Shown here: piece by piece, positions 1-5,779 of the stretch
How the letters are laid out: each line of letters begins with the position of its first letter
Position numbering within the stretch: the stretch's first letter is position 1
Origin: Candidatus Magasanikiibacteriota bacterium
Lineage (GTDB): Bacteria > Patescibacteriota > Patescibacteriia > Magasanikbacterales > 2-02-FULL-50-9b
NCBI GenBank assembly: GCA_026396555.1
Contig: JAPLWO010000005.1
Location: forward strand, 1 to 5,981
Reading direction: 5' to 3'
DNA length: 5,981 bases
Translations under genes and position numbers: made by a program
The notes under the pieces: model-generated
Told to the model about the DNA's origin: nothing
Seen by the model: the letters and a program-made list of their open reading frames with translations, nothing else
Database searches by the model: none

Positions 1-294
1 TAATTGATTAATGCATACCGTATCACTGCGTCCATCAAACTCAAGTGACACATATCCCTCATTTGTTTTCTGTTTAGATGTAAGTGGCAAAACAATCGCA
101 CGTTTCCCACCCACCACATGCAAAATTAGACAAGGTCGAAAAAAAGAACCACCCTTACCATCAATTTCACTTCCAACATTCACTCCAAAACTTGTCCACC
201 GAATTTCACCGACGCGGATATACGAAATAGCGTCACTTCGTTTTTCGAGTCCCTGCTTAAATAAATTCCAATCATCAAATCTTTTTTGATACAT
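1..294 (-). CDS. PemK/MazF-like toxin family protein, N-terminal part (runs off the window edge)
   Basis: The reading frame is open from an ATG at 294 to the window edge (98 residues, no stop in view). An in-frame TAA three codons upstream of the ATG leaves this as the only ATG start, with AAGGGG just before it at 297-302. The protein opens with a short helical lead (MYQKRFDDWNLFKQGLEKR), then GEIRWTSFGVNVGSEIDGKG, then FFRPCLIL and IVLPLTSK. This is the order of the PemK/MazF fold: a first strand G-[DE]-[IV]-x-W, the RP motif (Arg53-Pro54) and a strand ending in Thr72-Ser73. In characterised MazF enzymes the equivalent Arg and Thr/Ser residues take part in RNA cleavage. The variant with a helical lead and 'GLNxGxExDGKG' is, as I recall, common in Parcubacteria. 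The expected role is an mRNA-cleaving endoribonuclease or a derived relative. No antitoxin gene lies upstream; one could lie beyond the left edge. Family call fairly sure, activity inferred. Confidence 0.8.
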   Translation of the reverse strand, partial: MYQKRFDDWNLFKQGLEKRSDAISYIRVGEIRWTSFGVNVGSEIDGKGGSFFRPCLILHVVGGKRAIVLPLTSKQKTNEGYVSLEFDGRSDTVCINQL

Positions 295-304
295 ATCCCC
301 TTAT

Positions 305-337
305 AAAAAATATACTCCTCCCTTGGAGGGGAGGAGT
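305..337 (-). terminator. Terminator-like hairpin in the leader of the MazF-like gene (possible attenuator)
   Basis: A perfect 9-bp inverted repeat (314-322 with 329-337) closes a 6-base loop. In the minus-strand RNA it is followed by TATA and six U's (305-310). It lies only about 10 bases before the start-codon region of the MazF-like gene and downstream of that gene's candidate promoter. It could therefore stop most transcripts before the coding region, or it could end a short leader RNA. It also contains GGAGG-like sequence that would be hidden in the stem. Confidence 0.6.
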
Positions 338-364
338 GGACGCCTACTGGCGATTGATACATAA

Positions 365-393
365 ACTATCTCACAGAGATTTCCAGATGTCAA
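365..393 (-). promoter_or_regulatory. Candidate sigma-70 promoter for the MazF-like gene
   Basis: On the minus strand a perfect TTGACA (388-393) is separated by 17 bases from GATAGT (365-370, four of six matches to TATAAT). Transcription would begin near 358, giving a leader of about 60 bases that contains a small CGCC/GGCG hairpin (341-352) and then the terminator-like hairpin. The promoter lies just downstream of the terminator of the preceding gene, so it would make the MazF-like gene a separate transcription unit. Confidence 0.55.
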
Positions 394-422
394 TGTGGCA
401 TTCTGTGCATAAATTGTGAAAT

Positions 423-471
423 AAAAAAATCGCACCCTCCCCGCTGCCGTTACAGCATTGGGTTGGGTGCG
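423..471 (-). terminator. Intrinsic terminator after the 200-residue unknown gene
   Basis: In the minus-strand RNA a 7-bp stem CGCACCC/GGGTGCG (465-471 with 431-437) encloses a secondary GCTG/CAGC stem and further C/G pairing. It is followed by A and seven U's (423-430). It starts about 18 bases after the stop codon at 489-491. There is no T run on the other side, so it serves only the minus strand. Confidence 0.85.
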
Positions 472-488
472 TGATGCCTTAGATTCCG

Positions 489-1091
489 CTACTTTTCGGG
501 GATGTTTTTCAAGTGCCAATCGATGCTGCCATCATCAACTTCTTCACCACCCGGAATCAGCATGGTGTAATGATAGTCCTGGGTACTAACGAATCCATGT
601 TCGACTATATTGTCAGGAATGAAAATCGGAGTACGACGAACCAGCACATCACACCCATCTTCATTGCAAACCACAAGCAGTAGCGCAGCGTACTTACGAT
701 CGTGGCGATTGATCCATCGTTGCACTGGGGTGAATACAGCGCCATCCCGATATAACCACGTCCTGCCGTCCTCGCCGGTTGTGCCGTGAGCAAACAAAAC
801 GCCGATGCCGGAACGCTGCGTGCGTTCACCCCGAAGACGGATGTACTCCAAAAACTTTGGATCAATCTTCTGAAAAAACATGTGATGCAGATCACGGTCC
901 AGGTAATCTTCAATGCGCTGCGATCTGTCATTGCGTACAGACTCTTTACCAAAAGATTCCCGTATTGCATTTACCATCTTCAGAAGCTGCGTGTCTGGAG
1001 ATGCCGTAATTTCAAGCATGCGCTCTGCTTCGATATCACGACTCAGATGAAAGAAGTAACCCGGGAATTCTTTACTTTCAACAACACGCAT
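489..1091 (-). CDS. Hypothetical protein, possible caspase/CHAT-like His-Cys fold
   Basis: This is a 200-residue protein. ATG at 1091 is well supported by AGGAGG at 1096-1101 with a 4-base gap. I do not recognise the family. There is no signal peptide or membrane segment, so it is probably cytoplasmic. The first 90 residues are charged and probably helical. The middle holds two hydrophobic strands, each ending in a candidate catalytic residue: SGIGVLFAHG (His102, Gly103) and YAALLLVVCN (Cys142), about 40 residues apart. A strand ending in HG followed by a strand ending in Cys is the layout of clan CD cysteine peptidases (caspases, CHAT). The resemblance is by eye only, and the usual acidic or Ser residue near the Cys is not convincing. 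The C-terminal part (PIFIPDN, YHYTMLIPGGEEVDDGS) has no known motif. Terminators on both sides suggest a single-gene unit. Confidence 0.8.
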   Translation of the reverse strand: MRVVESKEFPGYFFHLSRDIEAERMLEITASPDTQLLKMVNAIRESFGKESVRNDRSQRIEDYLDRDLHHMFFQKIDPKFLEYIRLRGERTQRSGIGVLFAHGTTGEDGRTWLYRDGAVFTPVQRWINRHDRKYAALLLVVCNEDGCDVLVRRTPIFIPDNIVEHGFVSTQDYHYTMLIPGGEEVDDGSIDWHLKNIPEK

Positions 1092-1151
1092 GTGCCCTCC
1101 TGTGTTAAACGTTGTCAGAGCGAGAGTTGATTGAAATTCAATCTAGCAGAA

Positions 1152-1180
1152 AGGCTATCATTACGCATGAAAAAAGTCAA
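1152..1180 (-). promoter_or_regulatory. Weak candidate promoter for the 200-residue unknown gene
   Basis: On the minus strand TTGACT (1175-1180) lies 17 bases from TAGCCT (1152-1157). The -35 box is good but the -10 box is poor. A possible extended -10 nearer the gene is TGC-TAGATT (about 1139-1147), which has no matching -35. Some promoter is expected here, because a terminator separates this gene from the one upstream. Confidence 0.25.
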
Positions 1181-1190
1181 TAGTCACGCC

Positions 1191-1252
1191 AAAAAATAAA
1201 AAAACACCCACCTCTCACATCGCATCACGTGCATGCGGAAAGAAAAGTGGGC
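1191..1252 (-). terminator. Two-part intrinsic terminator after the M41-like peptidase gene
   Basis: Immediately after the TAG stop (1255-1257) the minus-strand RNA can pair CCCAC with GTGGG (1247-1251 with 1207-1211). Inside this is a second stem CGCAT/ATGCG (1233-1237 with 1221-1225). The outer stem is followed by G-U and then a long U-rich tract (A7 and A6 runs on the plus strand, 1191-1204). The long U tract makes termination likely although the outer stem is short. Confidence 0.7.
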
Positions 1253-1254
1253 TC

Positions 1255-2052
1255 CTAAAACGGTAATTCAACACGTTCGACTGACGCCGTCATGACTACA
1301 TCCATCACGACCGCGCCTTCAACTACCTGACCGAGATGTTTCTTCAAATGATCCGCGAGCGCGTTAATCGCCTGCCGCTCTCTGCAAATGATTTCGTCGG
1401 AACGACTCTTGGCCTGCGCCTGAATCCACCACGTGTAAATCATCATTCGAATCGGCGACGGACACCAAAATCGAGATCTTACGAATTTACGAATGCACGC
1501 ATTCGCCTTCGCACAATCACTCTTTGCAGATGTGAAACGAGCAAACGAGTGCGAACCATGGATGGCAATCCCACCCGCATACAACATGGAACAATAATCA
1601 ATTACAGCCTGTCTATCACGAAACAATTCATCGTCTGAAACGATTCCTCCAATCTCAAATGTACCATCCGCATTTTTGGCGCAAAGTAAGCGGTTCCTTC
1701 CACGCCACCGTCTAATTCTAATATTCAAGATCACTCTTTTGATGCGTGGCGAGTGAAGCAGTACGACGGCATGAGCTGCTTCGTGCACGGTTATACGATG
1801 CAAATCCTCATTAGTGAGCCACATCTTTTGCTCATAAACTCTGCCTCGAAGCCTCCCCTTGTCAAAAATTTGAGGTGGCCCAAGTGAATCCTCGAGCATG
1901 ATATCAGCGTTCCAAAACGGACGATTGACGAGGTGCAGCAAGATCCAAATAACTGCAGACGCGATCATGAGGCCTAAATCGATAAGCGATATGAACAGAT
2001 CAACGATCCGCCAGACAATCCGGAGTACATACCGGAGAGATTCTGTAGACAT
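1255..2052 (-). CDS. Membrane-anchored stand-alone M41 (FtsH-like) zinc peptidase
   Basis: This is a 265-residue protein. I chose ATG at 2052 over the upstream in-frame TTG at 2076, because a GGAGGAGGAG ribosome site sits 5 bases before the ATG and would lie inside the longer version. Residues 6-42 are strongly hydrophobic (LFISLIDLGLMIASAVIWIL), one or two membrane segments. The catalytic motif is HEAAHAVV: His90 and His94 as zinc ligands, Glu91 as base. About 85 residues later, YAGGIAIHGS followed by SAKSDCAKAN supplies Asp179, a match to the Asp third ligand of FtsH, where the spacing is similar. The Glu of the FtsH 'GraAE' segment is missing, as is the whole AAA+ ATPase domain. The likely role is ATP-independent proteolysis at the membrane; the substrate is unknown. 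It is divergent from the surface-protein gene. ImmA/IrrE-type peptidases also carry HExxH, but the AGG...SD segment favours M41. Confidence 0.75.
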   Translation of the reverse strand: MSTESLRYVLRIVWRIVDLFISLIDLGLMIASAVIWILLHLVNRPFWNADIMLEDSLGPPQIFDKGRLRGRVYEQKMWLTNEDLHRITVHEAAHAVVLLHSPRIKRVILNIRIRRWRGRNRLLCAKNADGTFEIGGIVSDDELFRDRQAVIDYCSMLYAGGIAIHGSHSFARFTSAKSDCAKANACIRKFVRSRFWCPSPIRMMIYTWWIQAQAKSRSDEIICRERQAINALADHLKKHLGQVVEGAVVMDVVMTASVERVELPF

Positions 2053-2057
2053 GAGAA

Positions 2058-2067
2058 CTCCTCCTCC
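2058..2067 (-). promoter_or_regulatory. Ribosome binding site that decides the peptidase start
   Basis: GGAGGAGGAG on the minus strand ends 5 bases before the ATG at 2052. It lies inside the coding region of the longer TTG-initiated version, where it would encode a run of Gly residues. This is why the shorter protein is preferred. Confidence 0.8.
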
Positions 2068-2091
2068 GATGTGCAATGGGTTGACTGCTCA

Positions 2092-2120
2092 AAAGTAGCA
2101 GCATCTACTACGTTTGTCAA
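2092..2120 (-). promoter_or_regulatory. Candidate promoter for the M41-like peptidase gene with an internal dyad
   Basis: On the minus strand a perfect TTGACA (2115-2120) is 17 bases from TACTTT (2092-2097, a weak -10). The spacer contains an inverted repeat, GTAGCAG-CAT-CTACTAC (2095-2101 with 2105-2111, one mismatch), which could be an operator or a chance feature. Transcription would start near 2085 and give a leader of about 30 bases. Confidence 0.4.
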
Positions 2121-2136
2121 CCTCATCATTCTCTTA

Positions 2137-2145
2137 TGATATAAT
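2137..2145 (+). promoter_or_regulatory. Extended -10 promoter for the surface-protein gene
   Basis: TGA-TATAAT is a perfect extended -10 element (TG at 2137-2138, TATAAT at 2140-2145). The nearest -35-like sequence, TTGTCA at 2114-2119, is 20 bases away and too far for normal use, so recognition would rest on the extended -10. The start site would be near 2152, leaving about 24 untranslated bases before the ATG. Confidence 0.6.
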
Positions 2146-2175
2146 ATTCCACAATCACTCCACAAAAATTCCACC

Positions 2176-4431
2176 ATGAAAAAAAATCTGCTCTTCCAAA
2201 AAATTGCGCATCTCTCCCTACTGATAACAATTATTTTTAGCACAACATCGATTGCAAATGCAACTCCGATCGGCGGCGGAAATTTTGGCGGTGGTGACGG
2301 TTCACCCGGAACTCCATACCAAATTATAGATTGTCTCGATCTCCAAGCTGTTGGCAGTCACCTTACTTCTAGTTTTGTTTTATCCAACGACATCGACTGT
2401 TCTGCAACACAAAGTTGGAATTCTGGTGCCGGTTTTGCGCCAATTGGAAACTCAGGCAGCTATTTTACAGGAGAACTCAATGGTAACGGACATGTCATCA
2501 CCAGTCTTTATATCAATCGTAGTAGCTCCGGCTACGTCGGTATGATTTCATTCATGGGAGCTGCAGGTTCGGTACATGATATTGGATTAGTTGACGCATC
2601 TGTCACGGGTAGTGCATATACCGGTGCATTATTCGGTCAAAATATTAGTGGCGCAATTGCGAGAGTTTTTACCACGGGTGCTGTGCACAGTAATTCATAC
2701 GCCGGCGGCATCGTCGGTCTTGCAAATGGTGGAACAATTACTGATTCTTATTCACGAGCAACTGTTTCTGGCGATACGTACCAAGGCGGTATCATCGGTC
2801 TTGCAGTAAGCAACGTCGCAGTTGATAACGTATATGCAACCGGACAAAACAGTGCAACTTTTCCGGGCGGTCTCGTTGGTAATAATGGCAGCGGAACATA
2901 CACTGACTCTTTTTACGATAGCCAAACAACCGGCGCGAGCGACGACGCAGGAAATGGTAAACCAAAAACTTCTGTTCAAATGAAATCTGTGGCGACATTT
3001 ACATTAAGTGGAACCGCAGGACTTACCACACCGTGGGATTTTGTGGGCAACCCAAATAACGACGTTGCAAATAGCGATATTTGGAATATTGACGCAAGTT
3101 TAAACGACGGCTATCCATATTTAAGCTGGCAATCGTTTGATACAACAGCGCCAACAATTACAAATGTCACCTCAAGTGCAACCGACGGTTCATACAAAGC
3201 AGGATCAGTACTTGCGATTCAAGTTACATTTTCAGAAGTTGTTGTTTCAACCGGCAGCGTCACCGTCACGCTCGAAACCGGTGTCACTGACCGCACCTGT
3301 ACGTTTACGGTGTTTAACGCGTCCAGCGGCAGTTGTAATTATACGGTTCAGGCTGGCGACACATCTCTTGATCTCACAACAAATTCAATTTCAGGAACAC
3401 TGCGCGACGCATGGGGAAACTCAATGAACGTGTTTACGCCAACAACAAATCTTGCTGCAAATAAAGCGATCGTCATTGATACAGCGGTGCCAACCATTAC
3501 ATTGACCGGAAGTGCTGCACAATCTCTGACGCAGGGCGACTCATTTACGGACGCGGGAGCGACGGCGAGCGATGCTATCGATGGAACGATAACGTCAAAC
3601 ATCGTTGTTACAGGCTCTGTTAATTCAAACGCGCCAGCGATCTACACATTAATCTACAATGTTTCCGACGCCGCTGGAAATGCAGCTACTGCAGTGCAGC
3701 GTATCGTGACTGTCAACGGCTTAAACCATGGTCGAGCAGTTATTCCATCCTCGATTGACGGTTCGCCGCTCACCGTTCTCATCAATGGAGTTGACTCGCC
3801 AACAAATGAAACGCATACTGGAACGATTCAACTAACGTTTAACGCTGATAACTCCGTCAACGAATATGTAATTTCTGATAATCCTGACTTTACAAATTCG
3901 TCACGTGTCGCATATGCGCCGTCGACTACGATTACGATTCCACATCACGGAACAACACAATTCTACATAAAATTTTTCTCAACGACGAACAATTCGTCTA
4001 ATGCCATCACAAAAACAATTGTGTATTCAGACGCACCGACGTCAGTCACCTCACCTATAATTTTGACCGTAACATCAACACCAAAAGTTGTGAGCCCGAC
4101 GCCAGAAAACAATCAGATCACTGCTGTACCGACTTCAGCAGCACAACCAGTGACCACGCAGTTTGTCTTCACGCGAAATCTTAAAAAAGGAATGAGTGGA
4201 TCTGATGTTCGCGAGCTTCAAAAATATTTAAATGAATGCGGCGCGACTGTTGCAACGAGTGGACCTGGATCTGCAGGCAATGAAACAAAATATTTCGGCA
4301 CCACTACTGCACGCGCAGTGATTACATTCCAACAACAACACGCAGCAAAAATTCTTGCCCCACTTGGACTAAAAACGGGGACAGGTTCGTTCTTAACAAG
4401 CACGCGCACGTTCATCAATAACGAAAAATAA
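2176..4431 (+). CDS. Secreted cell-surface protein: GLUG repeats, Ig-like domains, peptidoglycan-binding domain
   Basis: This 751-residue protein begins with a Sec signal peptide (positive MKK, hydrophobic core LSLLITIIFS, likely cleavage after IANA near residue 29). Residues 40-60 (DGSPGTPYQI, then a Leu-rich strand) are the usual entry to a GLUG region. Repeats of about 26 residues follow at roughly 149-253, each with GG[IL][IV]G. The region closes with the typical W-N-I...GYPYLSW ending (about 303-318). Residues 325-436 look like a bacterial Ig-like domain, and 437-513 like the DUF5011/Cry22-type Ig-like domain (GDSFTDAGATASDAIDGT). Residues 514-620 are a further beta-rich region, and 625-662 a Pro/Thr/Ser linker. 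Residues 665-750 match a PG_binding_1-type domain (KKGMSGSDVRELQKYLN, YFGTTTARAVITFQ), which would hold the protein on the wall. Cys pairs 53/75 and 375/387 could form disulfides. The role is probably adhesion or host-surface contact (inferred). No Shine-Dalgarno sequence precedes the ATG. An A8 tract lies in codons 2-4. Confidence 0.93.
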   Translation: MKKNLLFQKIAHLSLLITIIFSTTSIANATPIGGGNFGGGDGSPGTPYQIIDCLDLQAVGSHLTSSFVLSNDIDCSATQSWNSGAGFAPIGNSGSYFTGELNGNGHVITSLYINRSSSGYVGMISFMGAAGSVHDIGLVDASVTGSAYTGALFGQNISGAIARVFTTGAVHSNSYAGGIVGLANGGTITDSYSRATVSGDTYQGGIIGLAVSNVAVDNVYATGQNSATFPGGLVGNNGSGTYTDSFYDSQTTGASDDAGNGKPKTSVQMKSVATFTLSGTAGLTTPWDFVGNPNNDVANSDIWNIDASLNDGYPYLSWQSFDTTAPTITNVTSSATDGSYKAGSVLAIQVTFSEVVVSTGSVTVTLETGVTDRTCTFTVFNASSGSCNYTVQAGDTSLDLTTNSISGTLRDAWGNSMNVFTPTTNLAANKAIVIDTAVPTITLTGSAAQSLTQGDSFTDAGATASDAIDGTITSNIVVTGSVNSNAPAIYTLIYNVSDAAGNAATAVQRIVTVNGLNHGRAVIPSSIDGSPLTVLINGVDSPTNETHTGTIQLTFNADNSVNEYVISDNPDFTNSSRVAYAPSTTITIPHHGTTQFYIKFFSTTNNSSNAITKTIVYSDAPTSVTSPIILTVTSTPKVVSPTPENNQITAVPTSAAQPVTTQFVFTRNLKKGMSGSDVRELQKYLNECGATVATSGPGSAGNETKYFGTTTARAVITFQQQHAAKILAPLGLKTGTGSFLTSTRTFINNEK

Positions 4432-4447
4432 TTCTTTTCGCGAGTGT

Positions 4448-4495
4448 AAAAAATCAGCCCCGTAATCGACGTCTGTTACAACGCGATCACGAGGC
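4448..4495 (-). terminator. Intrinsic terminator of the GNAT/ASCH gene in the convergent spacer
   Basis: In the minus-strand RNA, 4484-4495 pairs with 4457-4468 over 12 positions, two of which are G-U wobbles. UGA and six U's follow (4448-4453). On the plus strand the same two positions become A-C mismatches and no T run follows, so the element is directional. The plus-strand surface gene, which ends at 4431, has no intrinsic terminator of its own that I can see. Confidence 0.8.
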
Positions 4496-4515
4496 AATAC
4501 ACTAAAACATGAAAC

Positions 4516-5313
4516 TTATTTCTTCACCAATTCAATACCGAACGCGTAGACGCCGAGCAGCTCTTTCTGCGGGCTATAGATTCCCCGCAACAAGTTGAGC
4601 GCAGATTCAAGCGTCAGCCCCGGCGCAATGAGCCGATAATCTTCGTGCCGCAACATGCCGGAAAAACTCTTGTACGGATGCACGAACGTGATTCGAACCA
4701 GACAATTACCATGCGGCGACACAAACCGAATGCGATCACCTTCCTTGATCCCGACAATGTTCGGATAACCGACCCGCACTTCGATCTGCTTCTGACCGCT
4801 CTGGATGAGCTGCAGGAGCGGATCTTTGACGCGCATATTTCGATCCATATCAATCTCCAAATCATTGCTCCACTGCGCGGTGACAAAATCCGGATGATAC
4901 GCAGCAGGCATTGACGCGCTGTGCAACCATCCCAGTCGCTGCAGGATCATAACTTCTGCGACGGTTGGCACGCAATGGATGTACAACTTATGTCCAAATT
5001 TCTGCAACATGAACGGAATGTCGATGAGCGGCGCCGCGTAAGCTTCGGGAATGTGCGCGACGCAGGGCATGAGCTTGATCGGCTCGCCTTTCTTCGGCGT
5101 GCATCCGACAACGCCGAGCACCGTGCCCGCGCTATCTGTAGCCACGAAAATGAGCTTGTACTTCGCATTCACTTCGCGACTATGCCGCCGATCGTAACCT
5201 GCGAACAACGCATCCACCCACGAATCGTCCACGCCGTTGAAATGCGGCACGAGTTTTTCGAGAATGAGCTGACGAACTTGTTGTCCATGCACCGTCTCGT
5301 CGAACTCGACCAC
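4516..5313 (-). CDS. GNAT-like domain plus ASCH domain, C-terminal fragment of a split gene
   Basis: This 265-residue frame opens with GTG at 5313, but no ribosome site precedes it. The frame stays open about 100 bases upstream into the GNAT fragment, so it is probably the continuation of that gene. Residues 1-155 look like a second, divergent acetyltransferase-like domain: LIFVATDSAGTVLGVVG (paired strands), then GHKLYIHCVPTVAEVMILQR and LGW as the final strand-helix-strand. The acetyl-CoA loop Q/RxxGxG/A is not evident, so it may be inactive. Residues 159-263 are an ASCH (PUA-like) domain with the signature G-x-K-x-x-E-x-R (Gly173, Lys175, Glu178, Arg180), then EGDRIRF and a final FGIELV strand. 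ASCH domains are thought to bind RNA or modified nucleosides. In YqfB, the ac4C amidohydrolase, a Thr stands where Glu178 is, so the same activity is not expected. An intrinsic terminator follows. Confidence 0.8.
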   Translation of the reverse strand: MVEFDETVHGQQVRQLILEKLVPHFNGVDDSWVDALFAGYDRRHSREVNAKYKLIFVATDSAGTVLGVVGCTPKKGEPIKLMPCVAHIPEAYAAPLIDIPFMLQKFGHKLYIHCVPTVAEVMILQRLGWLHSASMPAAYHPDFVTAQWSNDLEIDMDRNMRVKDPLLQLIQSGQKQIEVRVGYPNIVGIKEGDRIRFVSPHGNCLVRITFVHPYKSFSGMLRHEDYRLIAPGLTLESALNLLRGIYSPQKELLGVYAFGIELVKK

Positions 5314-5687
5314 TGAAATGTGCTGACGATCAGCGTCTTCTGCAGCCGCGATCCCAAACCCTTGTGTGAAACTTGAAATTTCGGATCTACGATGAGCGGA
5401 CTGATTTTCGCTGTACCTTGCTTCTTAATTACCAGATGCACCATCCCCGCCCGCACGCCGTCCACTTCCAGGACGAACATGTGTTGTTCGGCGGAAAAGT
5501 GCCCAACATGATCGGCGCCGCCTGCCATGTGCGCGTCGAAAATTCGCTGCGCATGGGCAAGATGATCGCCATCGTACCAGGGATCCAATGCAACTTTCAT
5601 AAGTTTCGCGACAAACTCAAAATCGTCCGCGCGCGCCTCCCGAATAGTAATCACTGTGCCGTCAACCGGCTGACCGCTATCTGCCAT
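5169..5687 (-). CDS. GNAT acetyltransferase, N-terminal fragment of a split GNAT-GNAT-ASCH gene
   Basis: ATG at 5687 is well supported by GGAGGT at 5693-5698 with a 5-base gap. Of 172 residues only about the first 119 look genuine. They include TVITIREARADD (first GNAT strand), helices to about residue 60, HMFVLEVDGVRAGMVHLVI (paired strands) and ISPLIVDP...KGLGSRLQKTL, which is motif A with the acetyl-CoA phosphate loop. At the Q/R position of Q/RxxGxG there is Ser107. After Leu119 (5331) the frame gives a low-complexity, Ser/Trp/Arg/Cys-rich tail. The sensible sequence moves to the frame of the downstream fragment (ADRQHISVVEF). Motif B and the last strands of this domain, some 40-50 residues, are absent. 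The expected role is acetyl-CoA dependent N-acetylation of an unknown substrate. If the loss is real, the gene is probably inactive. Confidence 0.7.
   Translation of the reverse strand: MADSGQPVDGTVITIREARADDFEFVAKLMKVALDPWYDGDHLAHAQRIFDAHMAGGADHVGHFSAEQHMFVLEVDGVRAGMVHLVIKKQGTAKISPLIVDPKFQVSHKGLGSRLQKTLIVSTFQWSSSTRRCMDNKFVSSFSKNSCRISTAWTIRGWMRCSQVTIGGIVAK
5313..5340 (-). other. Reading-frame junction (deletion or frameshift) inside the GNAT/ASCH gene
   Basis: The good protein sequence leaves one frame after the motif A helix (codon at 5331-5333) and resumes in another frame at DRQHISVVEF (from about 5331). Restoring a single frame needs 3n+1 extra bases. No bacterial slippery heptamer of the A-AAA-AAG type is present, so programmed frameshifting is unlikely. 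Confidence 0.7.
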
Positions 5688-5748
5688 GACTTACCTCCGA
5701 GCCCCACCAGAACTACGTTATGTACCCTGTGTGTGGAGCTAAAATCGA

Positions 5749-5767
5749 GGTGCGGTATTTCCGCACC
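5749..5767 (-). promoter_or_regulatory. Stem-loop near the 5' end of the GNAT/ASCH transcript
   Basis: GGTGCGG/CCGCACC forms a perfect 7-bp stem with a 5-base loop, within about 10 bases of the predicted transcription start. A weak U tract (CUCGAUUUU) follows. It could protect the 5' end of the mRNA, act as a poor terminator for the ASCH gene upstream, or act as an attenuator. Confidence 0.45.
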
Positions 5768-5779
5768 CAGACTGTGTTA

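Noticed and set aside
11..289. Plus-strand open frame of 92 codons
   Set aside because: It lies opposite the MazF-like coding frame, has no ribosome site, and its translation is low-complexity and Ser/Pro-rich without any motif.
301..519. Minus-strand open frame of 72 codons across the spacer
   Set aside because: It runs through a strong terminator, a promoter and a second hairpin and overlaps the end of the 200-residue gene in another frame. The protein has no recognisable feature.
2053..2076. Longer peptidase start at TTG (2076)
   Set aside because: The GGAGGAGGAG ribosome site would then be inside the coding region, and the TTG has no site of its own.
2149..2175. Ribosome binding site for the surface-protein gene
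   Set aside because: The stretch before the ATG is C- and A-rich, with no GGAG- or AGGA-like match at a usable distance.
4921..5316. Plus-strand open frame of 131 codons
   Set aside because: It is opposite the GNAT-like/ASCH frame, which has clear domain signatures. The plus-strand protein is rich in His, Arg and Met with no motif.
5313..5345. Programmed -1 frameshift joining the GNAT and ASCH fragments
   Set aside because: There is no slippery heptamer and no stimulating stem is evident. The missing motif B would not be restored by a -1 shift.
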